A stretch of DNA of 53,502 nucleotides. Origin: Jeotgalibacillus campisalis (lineage in GTDB: Bacteria > Bacillota > Bacilli > Bacillales > Jeotgalibacillaceae). Shown here one piece after another: positions 19,790-29,107 of this stretch. Each line of letters begins with the position of its first letter. Position 1 is the first letter of the stretch. The notes under the pieces were generated by a model. It saw nothing but the letters and a program-made list of their open reading frames with translations. It was not told where the DNA came from and did not search any database. The DNA lies in contig NZ_JXRR01000004.1 in NCBI RefSeq assembly GCF_000829515.1, positions 1-53,502 of the forward strand, written 5' to 3'. A program made the translations under genes and the position numbers.

Positions 19790-21163
19790 ATGTCGAATCG
19801 ATATGCGGTAATTTTAGCTGCGGGTCAAGGTACCCGTATGAAATCTAAGTTGTATAAAGTGTTGCATCCAGTATGCGGGAAACCGATGGTGGAACATGTA
19901 TTAGAACAAGTAAAGCTTGCAGAAATGAACGAAATTGTAACCGTTGTTGGTCATGGTGCTGAACTCGTTCAAGCTCAGCTTGGCGATCGTTCAGAGTTTG
20001 TATTACAGGCAGAGCAGCTTGGCACGGCTCATGCAGTGATGCAAGCGAAAGATCGTTTACAAAATAAAGATGGGATCACGTTAGTCGTATGTGGTGACAC
20101 GCCGTTGATTACGGCTGAAACGATGTCTTCTCTTATTCAGCATCATGAGGAGCAACAGGCGAAGGCGACCATTCTTACAGCTCATCAGGAAAAACCGGAT
20201 GGCTATGGACGAATTATTCGGGATGAGAACGGTCTTGTAAAACGAATTGTGGAACATAAAGACGCGAACGATACGGAGCGCAGTGTTAAAGAAGTTAATA
20301 CAGGAACGTATTGCTTCGACAATCGTGCATTATTTGAAGCGCTTGAAAAAGTATCGAATGATAATGTACAAGGAGAATACTACCTTCCGGATGTTATTGA
20401 AATTCTTCAAACTGAAGGAGAAACGATCGGCGCATTTCAAACTGCATTGGCAAGTGAAACGCTTGGAGTCAATGACCGTGTCGCACTATCACAAGCAGAA
20501 GAGCTGATGAGAGCCCGTATCAATGAAAAGCATATGCGCAATGGTGTATCGTTTATCGATTCTGCTAACACGTATATTAGCAACGAGGCTGTAATTGGGC
20601 GGGACACGGTAATCTATCCGGGAACTGTTATAACCGGGAAAACCACGATTGGCGAAGATTGTGTAGTAGGCCCTAACAGTGAATTTAAGGACAGTACAAT
20701 CGGAGACCGAACGAATATTAAACAATCTGTGGTGCATGACAGTGCCGTGGGGTCTGATGTAAACATTGGTCCTTTCGCTCATATCCGTCCTCAATCATCG
20801 ATTGGTGATGAAGTGAAAATCGGAAACTTTGTCGAAATTAAGAAAGCGACTTTCGGCAAAGCGAGCAAAGCTTCTCATCTGAGCTATATCGGAGATGCAG
20901 AAGTAGGTGCTAATGTAAACATAGGCTGTGGATCCATTACGGTGAATTACGATGGGAAAAAGAAACATCTAACGACGATTGAGGATAACGTCTTTATCGG
21001 CTGCAATTCGAATCTTGTAGCACCTGTAAAGATCGGTAAAGACGCATACGTTGCAGCGGGCTCCACGATCACGAAGGATGTACCGGGAGAAGCCCTATCC
21101 ATTGCAAGAGCGCGTCAGGAAAACAAAGAAGGATATGCGGGTAAAATTCACTCAAAAAATTAA
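19790..21163 (+). CDS. glmU: Bifunctional UDP-GlcNAc pyrophosphorylase / glucosamine-1-P acetyltransferase
   Basis: The 457-residue enzyme makes UDP-GlcNAc for peptidoglycan and teichoic acids. The N-terminal uridylyltransferase has [25 protein letters not shown] and VVCGDTPL. The C-terminal left-handed beta helix is visible as hexapeptide repeats ([19 protein letters not shown] and others), and [14 protein letters not shown] marks the acetyl-CoA site. ATG 19790 has CTGGAGGACC upstream; the longer ORF start at 19697 lacks a ribosome binding site. It is coupled to prs. Confidence 0.97.
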   Translation: MSNRYAVILAAGQGTRMKSKLYKVLHPVCGKPMVEHVLEQVKLAEMNEIVTVVGHGAELVQAQLGDRSEFVLQAEQLGTAHAVMQAKDRLQNKDGITLVVCGDTPLITAETMSSLIQHHEEQQAKATILTAHQEKPDGYGRIIRDENGLVKRIVEHKDANDTERSVKEVNTGTYCFDNRALFEALEKVSNDNVQGEYYLPDVIEILQTEGETIGAFQTALASETLGVNDRVALSQAEELMRARINEKHMRNGVSFIDSANTYISNEAVIGRDTVIYPGTVITGKTTIGEDCVVGPNSEFKDSTIGDRTNIKQSVVHDSAVGSDVNIGPFAHIRPQSSIGDEVKIGNFVEIKKATFGKASKASHLSYIGDAEVGANVNIGCGSITVNYDGKKKHLTTIEDNVFIGCNSNLVAPVKIGKDAYVAAGSTITKDVPGEALSIARARQENKEGYAGKIHSKN

Positions 21164-21174
21164 TGGAGGCTATC

Positions 21175-22134
21175 ATGTCTAGAGAATATAATGATTCAAA
21201 ATTGAAGATCTTTTCCCTAAACTCTAACGAAGAGTTGGCAAAAGATATTGCAGCTGCAGTTGGAACAAAGCTGGGAAAATGCTCGGTAACAAGCTTCAGC
21301 GATGGAGAAATTCAAATCAATATTGAAGAAAGTATTCGTGGATGCGATGTTTTTGTTGTTCAATCAACATCTACCCCTGTGAACGAAAACTTGATGGAAT
21401 TGCTGATTATGGTAGACGCGTTAAAACGGGCATCCGCTAAAACCATTAATATTGTTATGCCGTATTACGGTTATGCCCGCCAGGACCGCAAAGCCCGGGC
21501 GAGAGAACCAATTACAGCGAAGCTTATTGCGAATCTTCTCGAAACAGCCGGTGCTACCCGTGTTATTACACTGGACCTTCATGCGCCTCAAATTCAGGGC
21601 TTTTTCGATATTTTAATCGACCATCTCCGCGGGGTGCCAATCATTGCGGAATACTTTATTGCGAAAAACTTTAATCCTGATGAAATTGTCATTGTTTCTC
21701 CTGATCATGGCGGTGTAACACGCACGCGTAAATTAGCAGAGCGTCTGAAAGCACCGATTGCGATTATAGATAAGCGGCGTCCAAAACCAAATGTAGCTGA
21801 AATCATGAACATCGTTGGAAGTGTAGAAGGAAAAACAGCGATTTTAATTGATGATATTATCGACACTGCCGGCACCATTACGCTTGCTGCCAATGCATTA
21901 ATGGAAAGTGGAGCAAAAGATGTGTATGCAAGCTGTACGCATCCTGTACTTTCAGGGCCAGCGATAGAACGCATTAATAACTCTCCGATTAAAGAATTGA
22001 TCGTAACAAATTCAATTGCTTTAAGCGAAGAGAAAAAAGGCGGAAAGATTGTAGAACTATCTGTTGCGAACCTTCTTGCAGAAGCGATTATTCGTGTATA
22101 TGAAGAGCAATCTGTCAGCATGCTATTTGATTAA
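21175..22134 (+). CDS. prs: Ribose-phosphate pyrophosphokinase
   Basis: Forms PRPP from ribose-5-phosphate and ATP for nucleotide, histidine and tryptophan synthesis. The 319-residue protein has [25 protein letters not shown] (ATP site flag), [11 protein letters not shown] (metal), and the PRPP loop [11 protein letters not shown]. The ATG at 21175 follows AATGGAGGC and sits 11 bases after the glmU stop. The ATG at 21163 overlaps that site and is rejected. Confidence 0.97.
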   Translation: MSREYNDSKLKIFSLNSNEELAKDIAAAVGTKLGKCSVTSFSDGEIQINIEESIRGCDVFVVQSTSTPVNENLMELLIMVDALKRASAKTINIVMPYYGYARQDRKARAREPITAKLIANLLETAGATRVITLDLHAPQIQGFFDILIDHLRGVPIIAEYFIAKNFNPDEIVIVSPDHGGVTRTRKLAERLKAPIAIIDKRRPKPNVAEIMNIVGSVEGKTAILIDDIIDTAGTITLAANALMESGAKDVYASCTHPVLSGPAIERINNSPIKELIVTNSIALSEEKKGGKIVELSVANLLAEAIIRVYEEQSVSMLFD

Positions 22135-22141
22135 AAAGAGG

Positions 22142-22187
22142 AACTCCAGGAAATCCGGTTCACTGCCGGCTTTCCCGGAGTTTTTTG
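22142..22187 (+). terminator. Terminator after prs
   Basis: AACTCCAGGAAATCCGG and CCGGCTTTCCCGGAGTT form a long stem with minor mismatches, followed by TTTT. Confidence 0.85.
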
Positions 22188-22307
22188 GTTATGAAAGACT
22201 GCAATATAATTGTTTAAAGTGTTCCTTGTTTTTTATAAAAAAACAGACAAATAAAATGATGTAGTAAAGATTTATATAATAAAACGCATCTCATTACTAA
22301 GGTTAAG

Positions 22308-22333
22308 GTTTAAGCGGGAGCTAACAGGGGTAA
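22308..22333 (+). promoter_or_regulatory. SigB-type promoter of ctc
   Basis: GTTTAA, 14 bp, GGGTAA matches the general-stress SigB consensus (GTTTAA / GGGTAT), 54 bases before ctc. ctc is the classical SigB target in B. subtilis. Confidence 0.85.
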
Positions 22334-22386
22334 CTTTAAGATAGGCTATTCATTTACGATACTAAAAATTGAAAGGTGAGTTAATT

Positions 22387-23022
22387 ATGAGCTCAGTACT
22401 TAAAGCGACTAAACGCAGTGGATTTAAAAAATCAGATATTACAGAATTACGAAATGCAGGCAAGCTTCCAGCTGTCGTGTATGGCTATAAAGTTGAAAAT
22501 ACATCGATTTATGTGGATGAAATTGATTTAGTTAAAACAATTAGAGAAGTTGGACGTAACGGCATTATCGATTTAGATATTGAAGGCAGCAAGCAAAAGG
22601 TAGTCTTGAGTGACTATCAATCCGACTTCCTAAAAGACGAGATTATCCATGCTGACTTTTTAGCAGTCAACATGTCATCTGAACTTGATGTGGATGTAAC
22701 AGTTCACTTGATCGGTGAAGCTGCAGGAACAAATGAAGGAGGAGTCGTTCAAACAACTCTTCACGAAGTGTCTATCTCAGCAAAGCCAAGCGATATTCCT
22801 GAGTATATTGAAGTAGATATCAGCAAACTGGAAATCGGAGACACAATTTCTATTGGTGATATTCGTTCAGACTACAATGTAACAATAAACCACGAAGATG
22901 ATGAAGCAATTGCATCTGTTCTGGCACCTCGTGTAGAAGAAGAACCTGAAGAAGGTACAGAAGAAGGCGAAGAGACTACTGGAGAAACAGAAGAAAAAAC
23001 AGAAGAACAATCAGCAGAATAA
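22387..23022 (+). CDS. ctc: General stress protein Ctc, ribosomal protein bL25 family
   Basis: The 211-residue protein has an N-terminal L25 5S-rRNA-binding domain (1-95, with LPAVVYGY and HADFLAVNMS) and a C-terminal TL5-like beta domain. The tail is very acidic (about the last 25 residues, Glu/Thr-rich). Ctc associates with ribosomes under stress. Start ATG 22387 has GAAAGGTGAG. The SigB-type promoter directly upstream supports stress induction. A strong hairpin without T-run lies between ctc and pth. Confidence 0.94.
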   Translation: MSSVLKATKRSGFKKSDITELRNAGKLPAVVYGYKVENTSIYVDEIDLVKTIREVGRNGIIDLDIEGSKQKVVLSDYQSDFLKDEIIHADFLAVNMSSELDVDVTVHLIGEAAGTNEGGVVQTTLHEVSISAKPSDIPEYIEVDISKLEIGDTISIGDIRSDYNVTINHEDDEAIASVLAPRVEEEPEEGTEEGEETTGETEEKTEEQSAE

Positions 23023-23027
23023 TCTTT

Positions 23028-23064
23028 TTTGGGGCGTAACCTTTCTTGGAGGTTACGCCCAAAA
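23028..23064 (+). other. Strong hairpin between ctc and pth
   Basis: TTTTGGGGCGTAACC pairs with GGTTACGCCCAAAA around TTTCTTGGA. The stem is followed by A residues, not T, so it is not a typical intrinsic terminator for the plus strand. It could be a processing or RNA-stabilising element. Confidence 0.6.
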
Positions 23065-23125
23065 TGGTTTATGATAGGTGAGAACAGGTTTTTCGAACTG
23101 TACTTATTGATGAGGTGTATGAAAG

Positions 23126-23692
23126 ATGAAATTGATTGTAGGTCTAGGTAATCCAGGAAAAACGTACGATAAAACGAAGCACAATATTGGCTTTGAAGTG
23201 ATTGATGAACTTTCTTCACGATGGAATGCCCCGCTTTTGCAAAGTAAATTCAAAGGCGCATTTGCTACCGTTCACCGGAACGGAGAAAAAATCATTTTGC
23301 TTAAACCACTGACATATATGAACTTATCAGGTGAAAGCATTCGACCATTAATGGATTATTATGATATCCCGCTGGATGATCTGCTGGTTATTTATGATGA
23401 CTTGGATCTGCCAACTGGTTCTCTGCGTCTTCGTCAAAAAGGGAGTGCTGGGGGTCATAATGGGATTAAAAGTACGATAGCCCATATGGGTACCCAGAAT
23501 TTTAACCGTATTCGAATGGGGATTAGCCGTCCTCCGCAGGGCATGAAAGTGCCGGATTATGTTCTTAGCAAATTCTCCAATGAGGAATGGCCTGCTATTA
23601 AAGAAGCGGTGTACAAAAGTGCAGATGCATGTGAAAAGTGGCTGGATAAACCATTTCTAGAAGTGATGAACGAATTTAATCGCAGCGAATGA
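23126..23692 (+). CDS. pth: Peptidyl-tRNA hydrolase
   Basis: The 188-residue enzyme releases tRNA from peptidyl-tRNA lost from ribosomes. [20 protein letters not shown] has the catalytic His and Asn, [13 protein letters not shown] and YDDLDLPTG the Asp, and [11 protein letters not shown] the second His region. The B. subtilis homologue spoVC also has a sporulation phenotype. AGGTGTATGAAAG precedes the ATG. It is followed by fin after 61 bases. Confidence 0.97.
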   Translation: MKLIVGLGNPGKTYDKTKHNIGFEVIDELSSRWNAPLLQSKFKGAFATVHRNGEKIILLKPLTYMNLSGESIRPLMDYYDIPLDDLLVIYDDLDLPTGSLRLRQKGSAGGHNGIKSTIAHMGTQNFNRIRMGISRPPQGMKVPDYVLSKFSNEEWPAIKEAVYKSADACEKWLDKPFLEVMNEFNRSE

Positions 23693-23753
23693 ATATCTCC
23701 TGTCCATGCGGCTTATACTACGTTATAAGGTTGTATGAAGGGAGCTGAAAAAA

Positions 23754-23984
23754 GTGGCGATTCACTACCAGTGCCGGCATTGTGGAAATACCGTCGGAAA
23801 ATTGGATACCCACTCTGTCAATTCAGAACAGCTGGGCATTCATAAGCTGTCAAATGAAGAAAGACAAAGTATGGTATCTTATACAAAAGAAGGTCATGTG
23901 GAGATTCAGACAATCTGTGAAGATTGCCAGGAATCGCTTGAGCGCAATCCCGATTATCATGAATTAGATTCCTTTATACAGTAA
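23754..23984 (+). CDS. fin: Anti-sigma-F factor Fin
   Basis: The 76-residue zinc protein (YabK) has two CxxC motifs (C7/C10 and C55/C58) and the conserved end CEDCQESLERNPDYHELDSF. Fin binds SigF in the forespore and helps the switch to SigG. Start is GTG 23754 behind AGGGAGC. The pth-fin pair is as in B. subtilis. With csfB it makes two of the known sigma antagonists of the forespore in one window. Confidence 0.93.
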   Translation: MAIHYQCRHCGNTVGKLDTHSVNSEQLGIHKLSNEERQSMVSYTKEGHVEIQTICEDCQESLERNPDYHELDSFIQ

Positions 23985-23988
23985 GCAG

Positions 23989-24016
23989 CTTTGGATGGGC
24001 GCATCCAAGGCATTTT
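23989..24016 (+). terminator. Candidate terminator after fin
   Basis: CTTTGGATG and CATCCAAGG form a stem with a four-base loop, followed by CATTTTC. The T-run is weak. Confidence 0.5.
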
Positions 24017-24115
24017 CACTGTACGTCAGGAAGCGTTTTAAGATAGATTGTGCTTTTTTGAAGAATATATATCCTAGCGAGTAAAGGTCACGTTTGATCG
24101 GGCATGGCTATGTAT

Positions 24116-24152
24116 GCTTGTCGGAGCTGAACGAGCGCCTTACGCTTTTACG
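24116..24152. repeat. Structured intergenic repeat, partial 3' half
   Basis: GCTTGTCGGAGCTGAACG and AGCGCCTTACGCTTTTACG are identical to the 3' end of the full unit at 24275-24401, so this looks like the remnant right half of an additional unit. Confidence 0.75.
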
Positions 24153-24273
24153 TTATCCAGCTTCAGCAGGCAGGGGCTCGAGGTCATAAGCTGTCCTGCC
24201 CAATAGGCAAAGAGCGCCTATGTGTGCAGTTCAGCTTATGCTTGTCGCCCTGAACGCCTGCTTACGCTTTTAC
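24153..24273. repeat. Structured intergenic repeat, copy 2
   Basis: Unit begins TTATCCAGCTTCAG and ends GCTTACGCTTTTAC. Stems: GCAGGC/GCCTGC, GGGGC/GCCC, CATAAGCTG/CAGCTTATG (24185-24193 / 24232-24240), and inner ATAGGC/GCCTAT with loop AAAGAGC. It is the closest relative of the copy upstream of ispE. Confidence 0.85.
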
Positions 24274-24274
24274 T

Positions 24275-24401
24275 TTATCCAGCTTCAGGCGCTAGCTCCT
24301 CGAGGTCATAAGTCACGCTGTCCAAGCAGGCGAAAAGCATGCCTGCTAGGCCATCGCGTCTTATGCTTGTCGGAGCTGAACGAGCGCCTTACGCTTTTAC
24401 G
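24275..24401. repeat. Structured intergenic repeat, copy 3
   Basis: Same framework with different pairing bases: GGCGCT/AGCGCC, AGCTCC/GGAGCT, CATAAG/CTTATG, and inner AGCAGGC/GCCTGCT. Both sides of the stems change together relative to copy 2. Confidence 0.85.
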
Positions 24402-24520
24402 TTATCCAGCTTCAGCAGGCAGCTCCTCGGATCGTAAGCCGCTCCGCCATGCAGGCAAAAAGCGCCTGCTTGGCAGATCGTCTTACGTCTGTCGGAGCTG
24501 AACGCCTGCTTACGCTTTTA
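24402..24520. repeat. Structured intergenic repeat, copy 4
   Basis: Stems: CAGGC/GCCTG, AGCTCC/GGAGCT, CGTAAG/CTTACG (a compensated A-to-G/T-to-C change versus the other copies), inner GCAGGC/GCCTGC. Its right end lies only 4 bases before the mfd ribosome binding site. Confidence 0.8.
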
Positions 24521-24540
24521 TTAATAGGAGGAGAGGCTTT

Positions 24541-27500
24541 TTGAGTGCTTTGTTGAGTGGGTTGTTGAATGATTCTGAGATAAGGTCCGTGATTGATGAG
24601 ATAGATAGTGGTGCACGTGAGCAGCTGATTTCCGGTTTGTCGGGGTCGGCTCGAAGTTCGTTTGTGGCGGGGACGTTTAAGCAGGTGAACCGTCCTGTTA
24701 TGGTCGTTACGCATAATCTTCTTCAGGCGCAGCGTCTTTACGAGGATATGTTGCAGTTTTTAAATGAGGATGAGTTGTTTTTATATCCTGCAAATGAATT
24801 GATCGCTGCTGAGATGAGTATTGCAAGTCCGGAGTTGCTCGCGCAGCGATTGGATGCGATGAATCATCTGGCTACGAATGGCAGAGGGCTGTATATTGTT
24901 CCAATGGCTGGTCTAAGAAAGATTGTCCCGCCGAAAAGTAAGTGGAAAATGAGTCAGTTTACGTTGGCGATGGGAAATGAAATTGAAGTAAGTTCTACGC
25001 TTTCTGCTTTACTTAAAATGGGGTATGAACGTGCAGATATGGTAGGGCGCCCGGGAGAATTCAGCGTTCGCGGCGGTATTATTGATATTTATCCATTAAC
25101 TTCTCCTGACCCAGTCCGAATTGAGTTGTTTGATACAGAGATTGATTCAATCCGTACCTTTTCAGCAGATGATCAGCGATCGATAAAAAATCTAGAGGAT
25201 ATTACGATAGGTCCTGCTACTGAAGCCATTATGGAAAAGGAAGATTTAGAGCGGGTCGCAGCGGAATTGTCGAAGCGTTTAAAAGCCAGCTTAAAAAAAG
25301 TGAAAAAAGCTTCGATACAAGAAGCAATGGCTGAGCAGGTAGAATTTGAAGTGGGTATGCTAAAACAAGGTCAAAAACCAGATGAATTATTTAAGTATCA
25401 TTCTCTGGCGTATGAAGAAGAAGCGAGCTTGCTAGATTACTTGCCGGAAGATGGATTAGTTTTATTTGATGAAATAAGCAGAATTCATGAAATGGATGAA
25501 ACGCTTGAAAAAGAAGAGATGGATTGGTATGTGTCTTTATTAGAAGAAGGAAAGATCCTGCATGATGTATCCGTTTCTAATACCCTTGTTCAGATTCTTG
25601 CGAAAAGTGAACAGAAAAAAGTATATTTTTCCTTGTTTACACGACAAATTCCACATATTCATCCTAAAAAAATTCATACATTTTCTTGTAAGCCAATGCA
25701 AAGTTTTCATGGTCAAATGCATGTATTAAAAGCTGAACTCGAGCGGTGGAAAAACAGTAAATATACAGTTGTTTTACTTGCTCCTGATGGGCAGCGACTG
25801 CAAAAATTCGAGCGTGTGTTAGCAGATTATGACATTGATGTTGCCATTGTCCAGGATGGCCAGCCGCTTATTCCGAATGCCGTTCAAATTGTCAGCGGCA
25901 CTCTTCAGGCGGGCTTTGAACTGCCTATGCATAAATTCGCCGTCATGACGGAAGAAGAGCTTTTTAGACAGAAAACCAGAAAGAAAAAGCGTCAGCAAAA
26001 GCTTTCAAATGCCGAACGGATTAAATCCTATTCCGAATTGAAAGTTGGCGACTATGTTGTTCACGTGAACCACGGGATCGGAAAGTACCTTGGAATCGAA
26101 ACGCTTGAAATTAATGGTCTTCATAAAGATTATTTAAATGTGCGTTATCAGGGGAATGATCAGCTTTACGTCCCGGTAGATCAAATTGAACTTGTTCAAA
26201 AATATGTGGGTTCAGAAGGAAAAGAACCAAAGCTGTATAAACTTGGCGGGACAGAGTGGAAGCGGGTAAAAAGCAAGGTTCAGTCCTCAGTGGCAGATAT
26301 TGCAGATGACTTAATAAAATTGTATGCAGAAAGGGAAACAGCTAAAGGCTATGCTTTTACGGAAGATACAAATGAGCAGCAGGAATTTGAATCTGCTTTC
26401 CCATACCAGGAAACGGACGATCAGCTCCGATCGATTGAAGAAATTAAAAAAGATATGCAGCGGGAGCGGCCGATGGACAGGCTTTTGTGCGGGGATGTTG
26501 GCTATGGGAAAACAGAGGTTGCCATCCGTGCAGCGTTTAAAGCGATTATGGACGGAAAACAAGTAGCCATTTTGGTTCCTACAACAATTCTTGCCCAACA
26601 GCATTATGAAACAATGATGGAAAGAATGCAGGATTTCCCAATAAATATTGGGTTGCTGAGCCGTTTTAGAACTCGAAAGCAACAGCAGGAAACAATGAAG
26701 GGGCTTCAGGCCGGAACCATCGATATTGTAGTCGGCACACACCGCCTGCTTTCGAAGGATATAAAGTATCGTGATATCGGTCTGTTGATAATTGATGAAG
26801 AGCAGCGTTTTGGTGTTACCCATAAGGAAAAGATAAAGCAGCTGAAGACAAATATCGATGTGTTAACACTGACTGCCACTCCGATTCCTCGTACGCTTCA
26901 TATGTCGATGCTCGGCGTGCGTGATTTGTCAGTGATTGAGACTCCGCCCGAAAACCGCTTCCCCGTTCAAACCTATGTAATGGAGTATAACGGGCCGCTG
27001 GTTCGAGAAGCGATCGAGCGTGAACTTGCGCGGGATGGACAAATATACTTCCTATATAACCGGGTAGAGGATATTACAAAAAAAGCAGATGAAATACAAA
27101 CGCTGGTGCCGGATGCGAGAGTTGCCGTTGCGCACGGACAAATGACGGAAACGGAGCTTGAGTCCGTGATTCTTCAGTTTCTCGAGGGAGAATATGATGT
27201 GCTTGTTACGACGACGATTATCGAAACAGGCGTGGATATTCCAAATGTCAACACGCTCATTGTTTTTGATGCCGATCGAATGGGATTATCACAACTCTAC
27301 CAGTTACGCGGACGAGTGGGCCGGTCAAATCGGGTAGCCTATTCTTACTTTACGTACCGCAAAGACAAAGTTCTGACCGAAGTGGCAGAAAAACGTCTTC
27401 AATCGATTAAAGAATTTACGGAACTGGGCTCTGGATTTAAAATTGCTATGCGCGACCTCACGATACGAGGAGCAGGAAATCTGCTCGGATCACAGCAGCA

Positions 27501-28089
27501 CGGCTTTATTGATTCAGTCGGATTTGATTTATATTCTCAAATGCTGAAAGAAGCGATTGAAGAGCGCAAAGAAAACCTTCCTGCCTTTTCGCATGAGAAA
27601 AAACGTGAGAAGCCAGCAGTTGAAATTGATCTCGACGTAAAACAAGATGCTTATATCCCGGCCACATATATTCCGGATGGTCATCAAAAAATTGAGATGT
27701 ACAAAAAATTCAGGGGTGCTTCTTCTGTTGATGAAGTAGCAGAATTGAAAGACGAGATGATCGACCGATTTGGAGATTATCCGGTAGAAGTTCATACGCT
27801 GTTTCAAATTGCAGAAATTAAAGCGTACGGTCAATTAATTGGATTAGAAGCGATCCATCAAACAAAGGATTCAATCAAGCTTGAATTAAGTGAGGTGGGA
27901 ACTGCTCAAATTGATGGAGCAAAAGCGTTCGAAATCGGAAATAGTCATGGCAGAGATGTGGGACTTGGCATGAATGATAATAAATTAAAAATCAGCATCC
28001 AGCTGCGCAACAAAAAACCGGAGCAATGGGTCAATATGATTCATGACATTATTTGCCGTTTGCCTGAAGCATTAAAAGAAACAGCTTAG
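24541..28089 (+). CDS. mfd: Transcription-repair coupling factor Mfd
   Basis: The 1182-residue DNA translocase removes RNA polymerase stalled at lesions and recruits UvrA. It has a UvrB-like N-terminal module (about 20-330), then the RNA-polymerase interaction domain around IGDYVV-like [16 protein letters not shown]. The RecG-like motor has Walker [10 protein letters not shown] (651-659), DEEQRFG motif II, and QLRGRVGRS motif VI. The C-terminal TRCF domain closes it. The TTG start at 24541 follows TAGGAGGAGAGG. The leader is formed by the repeat array, and no separate promoter was identified. Confidence 0.97.
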   Translation: MSALLSGLLNDSEIRSVIDEIDSGAREQLISGLSGSARSSFVAGTFKQVNRPVMVVTHNLLQAQRLYEDMLQFLNEDELFLYPANELIAAEMSIASPELLAQRLDAMNHLATNGRGLYIVPMAGLRKIVPPKSKWKMSQFTLAMGNEIEVSSTLSALLKMGYERADMVGRPGEFSVRGGIIDIYPLTSPDPVRIELFDTEIDSIRTFSADDQRSIKNLEDITIGPATEAIMEKEDLERVAAELSKRLKASLKKVKKASIQEAMAEQVEFEVGMLKQGQKPDELFKYHSLAYEEEASLLDYLPEDGLVLFDEISRIHEMDETLEKEEMDWYVSLLEEGKILHDVSVSNTLVQILAKSEQKKVYFSLFTRQIPHIHPKKIHTFSCKPMQSFHGQMHVLKAELERWKNSKYTVVLLAPDGQRLQKFERVLADYDIDVAIVQDGQPLIPNAVQIVSGTLQAGFELPMHKFAVMTEEELFRQKTRKKKRQQKLSNAERIKSYSELKVGDYVVHVNHGIGKYLGIETLEINGLHKDYLNVRYQGNDQLYVPVDQIELVQKYVGSEGKEPKLYKLGGTEWKRVKSKVQSSVADIADDLIKLYAERETAKGYAFTEDTNEQQEFESAFPYQETDDQLRSIEEIKKDMQRERPMDRLLCGDVGYGKTEVAIRAAFKAIMDGKQVAILVPTTILAQQHYETMMERMQDFPINIGLLSRFRTRKQQQETMKGLQAGTIDIVVGTHRLLSKDIKYRDIGLLIIDEEQRFGVTHKEKIKQLKTNIDVLTLTATPIPRTLHMSMLGVRDLSVIETPPENRFPVQTYVMEYNGPLVREAIERELARDGQIYFLYNRVEDITKKADEIQTLVPDARVAVAHGQMTETELESVILQFLEGEYDVLVTTTIIETGVDIPNVNTLIVFDADRMGLSQLYQLRGRVGRSNRVAYSYFTYRKDKVLTEVAEKRLQSIKEFTELGSGFKIAMRDLTIRGAGNLLGSQQHGFIDSVGFDLYSQMLKEAIEERKENLPAFSHEKKREKPAVEIDLDVKQDAYIPATYIPDGHQKIEMYKKFRGASSVDEVAELKDEMIDRFGDYPVEVHTLFQIAEIKAYGQLIGLEAIHQTKDSIKLELSEVGTAQIDGAKAFEIGNSHGRDVGLGMNDNKLKISIQLRNKKPEQWVNMIHDIICRLPEALKETA

Positions 28090-28141
28090 AATAGAGTGGT
28101 TTGCTTTCTTTATATTTCAATGAAGCAGCCCTTAGATAAAA

Positions 28142-28183
28142 AAAGTCCAAAAAACAGGTAATCCCTGGTTTTTGGACTTTTTT
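28142..28183 (+). terminator. Terminator after mfd
   Basis: AAAGTCCAAAAAACAGG and CCTGGTTTTTGGACTTT form a long stem, then TTTT. Confidence 0.9.
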
Positions 28184-28301
28184 ATGTTTTAAGCAAGGAA
28201 GGATTGGAAATAATAGGCGTTAGCACATAGGTTCAAATGGAAAAATGCTGTTGGATTAACCGGCAACTAAATACTTTTTTTGGAGAAATTGAGTGGAACC
28301 G

Positions 28302-28330
28302 GTATAAATTTGTCCATTTATTTCATACTA
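28302..28330 (+). promoter_or_regulatory. SigG-type promoter of spoVT
   Basis: GTATA, 17 bp, CATACTA matches the SigG consensus with the same spacing as at sspF. spoVT is SigG-dependent in B. subtilis. Confidence 0.75.
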
Positions 28331-28396
28331 ACAGCAAGTACCAACGAGTGGAATAAGGAAAGTAAAAATTCGCTAAGAGGAAGAGAGGCACCATGT

Positions 28397-28933
28397 ATGA
28401 AAGCAACGGGTATCGTCCGACGAATTGACGACTTAGGACGGGTGGTCATTCCAAAAGAAATCAGAAGAACGCTTCGCATTAGAGAAGGAGATCCGCTGGA
28501 GATCTTTGTAGATCGTGAAGGAGAAGTCATTTTAAAGAAATATTCTCCTATTAATGAATTAGGAAATTTCGCCAAAGAATACGCAGAGGCTCTGCATGAC
28601 AGCTTAGGCCACCCAATACTTATTTGTGATCGGGACAATGTTGTGGCCATTGCTGGTGTATCAAAAAAAGATTATTTGAATCGGCGGATCGGGACGGGGA
28701 TTGAAGAAGTGATGTCTGCCCGTAAAAGTATTATATCTGAAAAACAAACGAAGCTTGCCGTTATAGAGCACCAGGATGAAGAGTCCGCGTCTTACGCTAT
28801 TGCTCCGATTGTTTCTTCAGGTGACCCCATTGGTGCAGTCATTATTTTCTCTAAAGATGGCACTCTTGGAGAGGTTGAGAAAAAATCTTCAGAGACAGCT
28901 GCCAGCTTTTTAGGCCGCCAAATGGAAAATTAA
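28397..28933 (+). CDS. spoVT: Stage V sporulation regulator SpoVT
   Basis: The 178-residue forespore transcription factor tunes SigG-dependent genes. The N-terminal AbrB-type swapped hairpin (MKATGIVRRIDDLGRVVIPK) is very like that of abrB in this window. The C-terminal GAF domain (about 55-178) may bind a small molecule. I chose ATG 28397, giving the exact B. subtilis length. The longer ORF from 28280 would contain the SigG promoter. AAGAGGAAGAGAGG is upstream. Confidence 0.96.
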   Translation: MKATGIVRRIDDLGRVVIPKEIRRTLRIREGDPLEIFVDREGEVILKKYSPINELGNFAKEYAEALHDSLGHPILICDRDNVVAIAGVSKKDYLNRRIGTGIEEVMSARKSIISEKQTKLAVIEHQDEESASYAIAPIVSSGDPIGAVIIFSKDGTLGEVEKKSSETAASFLGRQMEN

Positions 28934-28972
28934 AACAATCTAAAATCGTAAGATGATAACTAAACGTGTAGA

Positions 28973-29004
28973 CAAAAAAGCACAGCAGTTTTGTGCTTTT
29001 TTTG
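28973..29004 (+). terminator. Terminator after spoVT
   Basis: AAAAAAGCACA and TGTGCTTTTTT form a stem around GCAGTTT, ending in a T-run. Confidence 0.9.
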
Positions 29005-29048
29005 CTGTTTTACGGGTTAAATCCGCTAATGCCACATGTTTCTTTCAA

Positions 29049-29077
29049 ACGACAACCTTCTTAAAATTTGATATAAT
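29049..29077 (+). promoter_or_regulatory. Sigma-A promoter of the yabM-mazG unit
   Basis: ACGACA, 17 bp, TATAAT with TGA before the -10 (extended -10), 31 bases before the start. Confidence 0.7.
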
Positions 29078-29107
29078 GAACTTTATGGTAAATGTGACGG
29101 AAAGGCA

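Noticed and set aside
24153-24520. CRISPR array
   Set aside because: Units of about 120 bp are contiguous and themselves hairpin-forming; there are no short identical repeats separated by unique spacers and no cas genes.
24220-24714. Open frames of about 93 and 100 codons on both strands over the repeat array
   Set aside because: They are products of the GC-rich repeat sequence; the minus-strand one also lies over the start of mfd. Encoded peptides simply repeat the unit.
26311-26823. Minus-strand frame of 170 codons inside mfd
   Set aside because: Antisense of conserved RecG-like motor sequence; no ribosome binding site and low-complexity translation.
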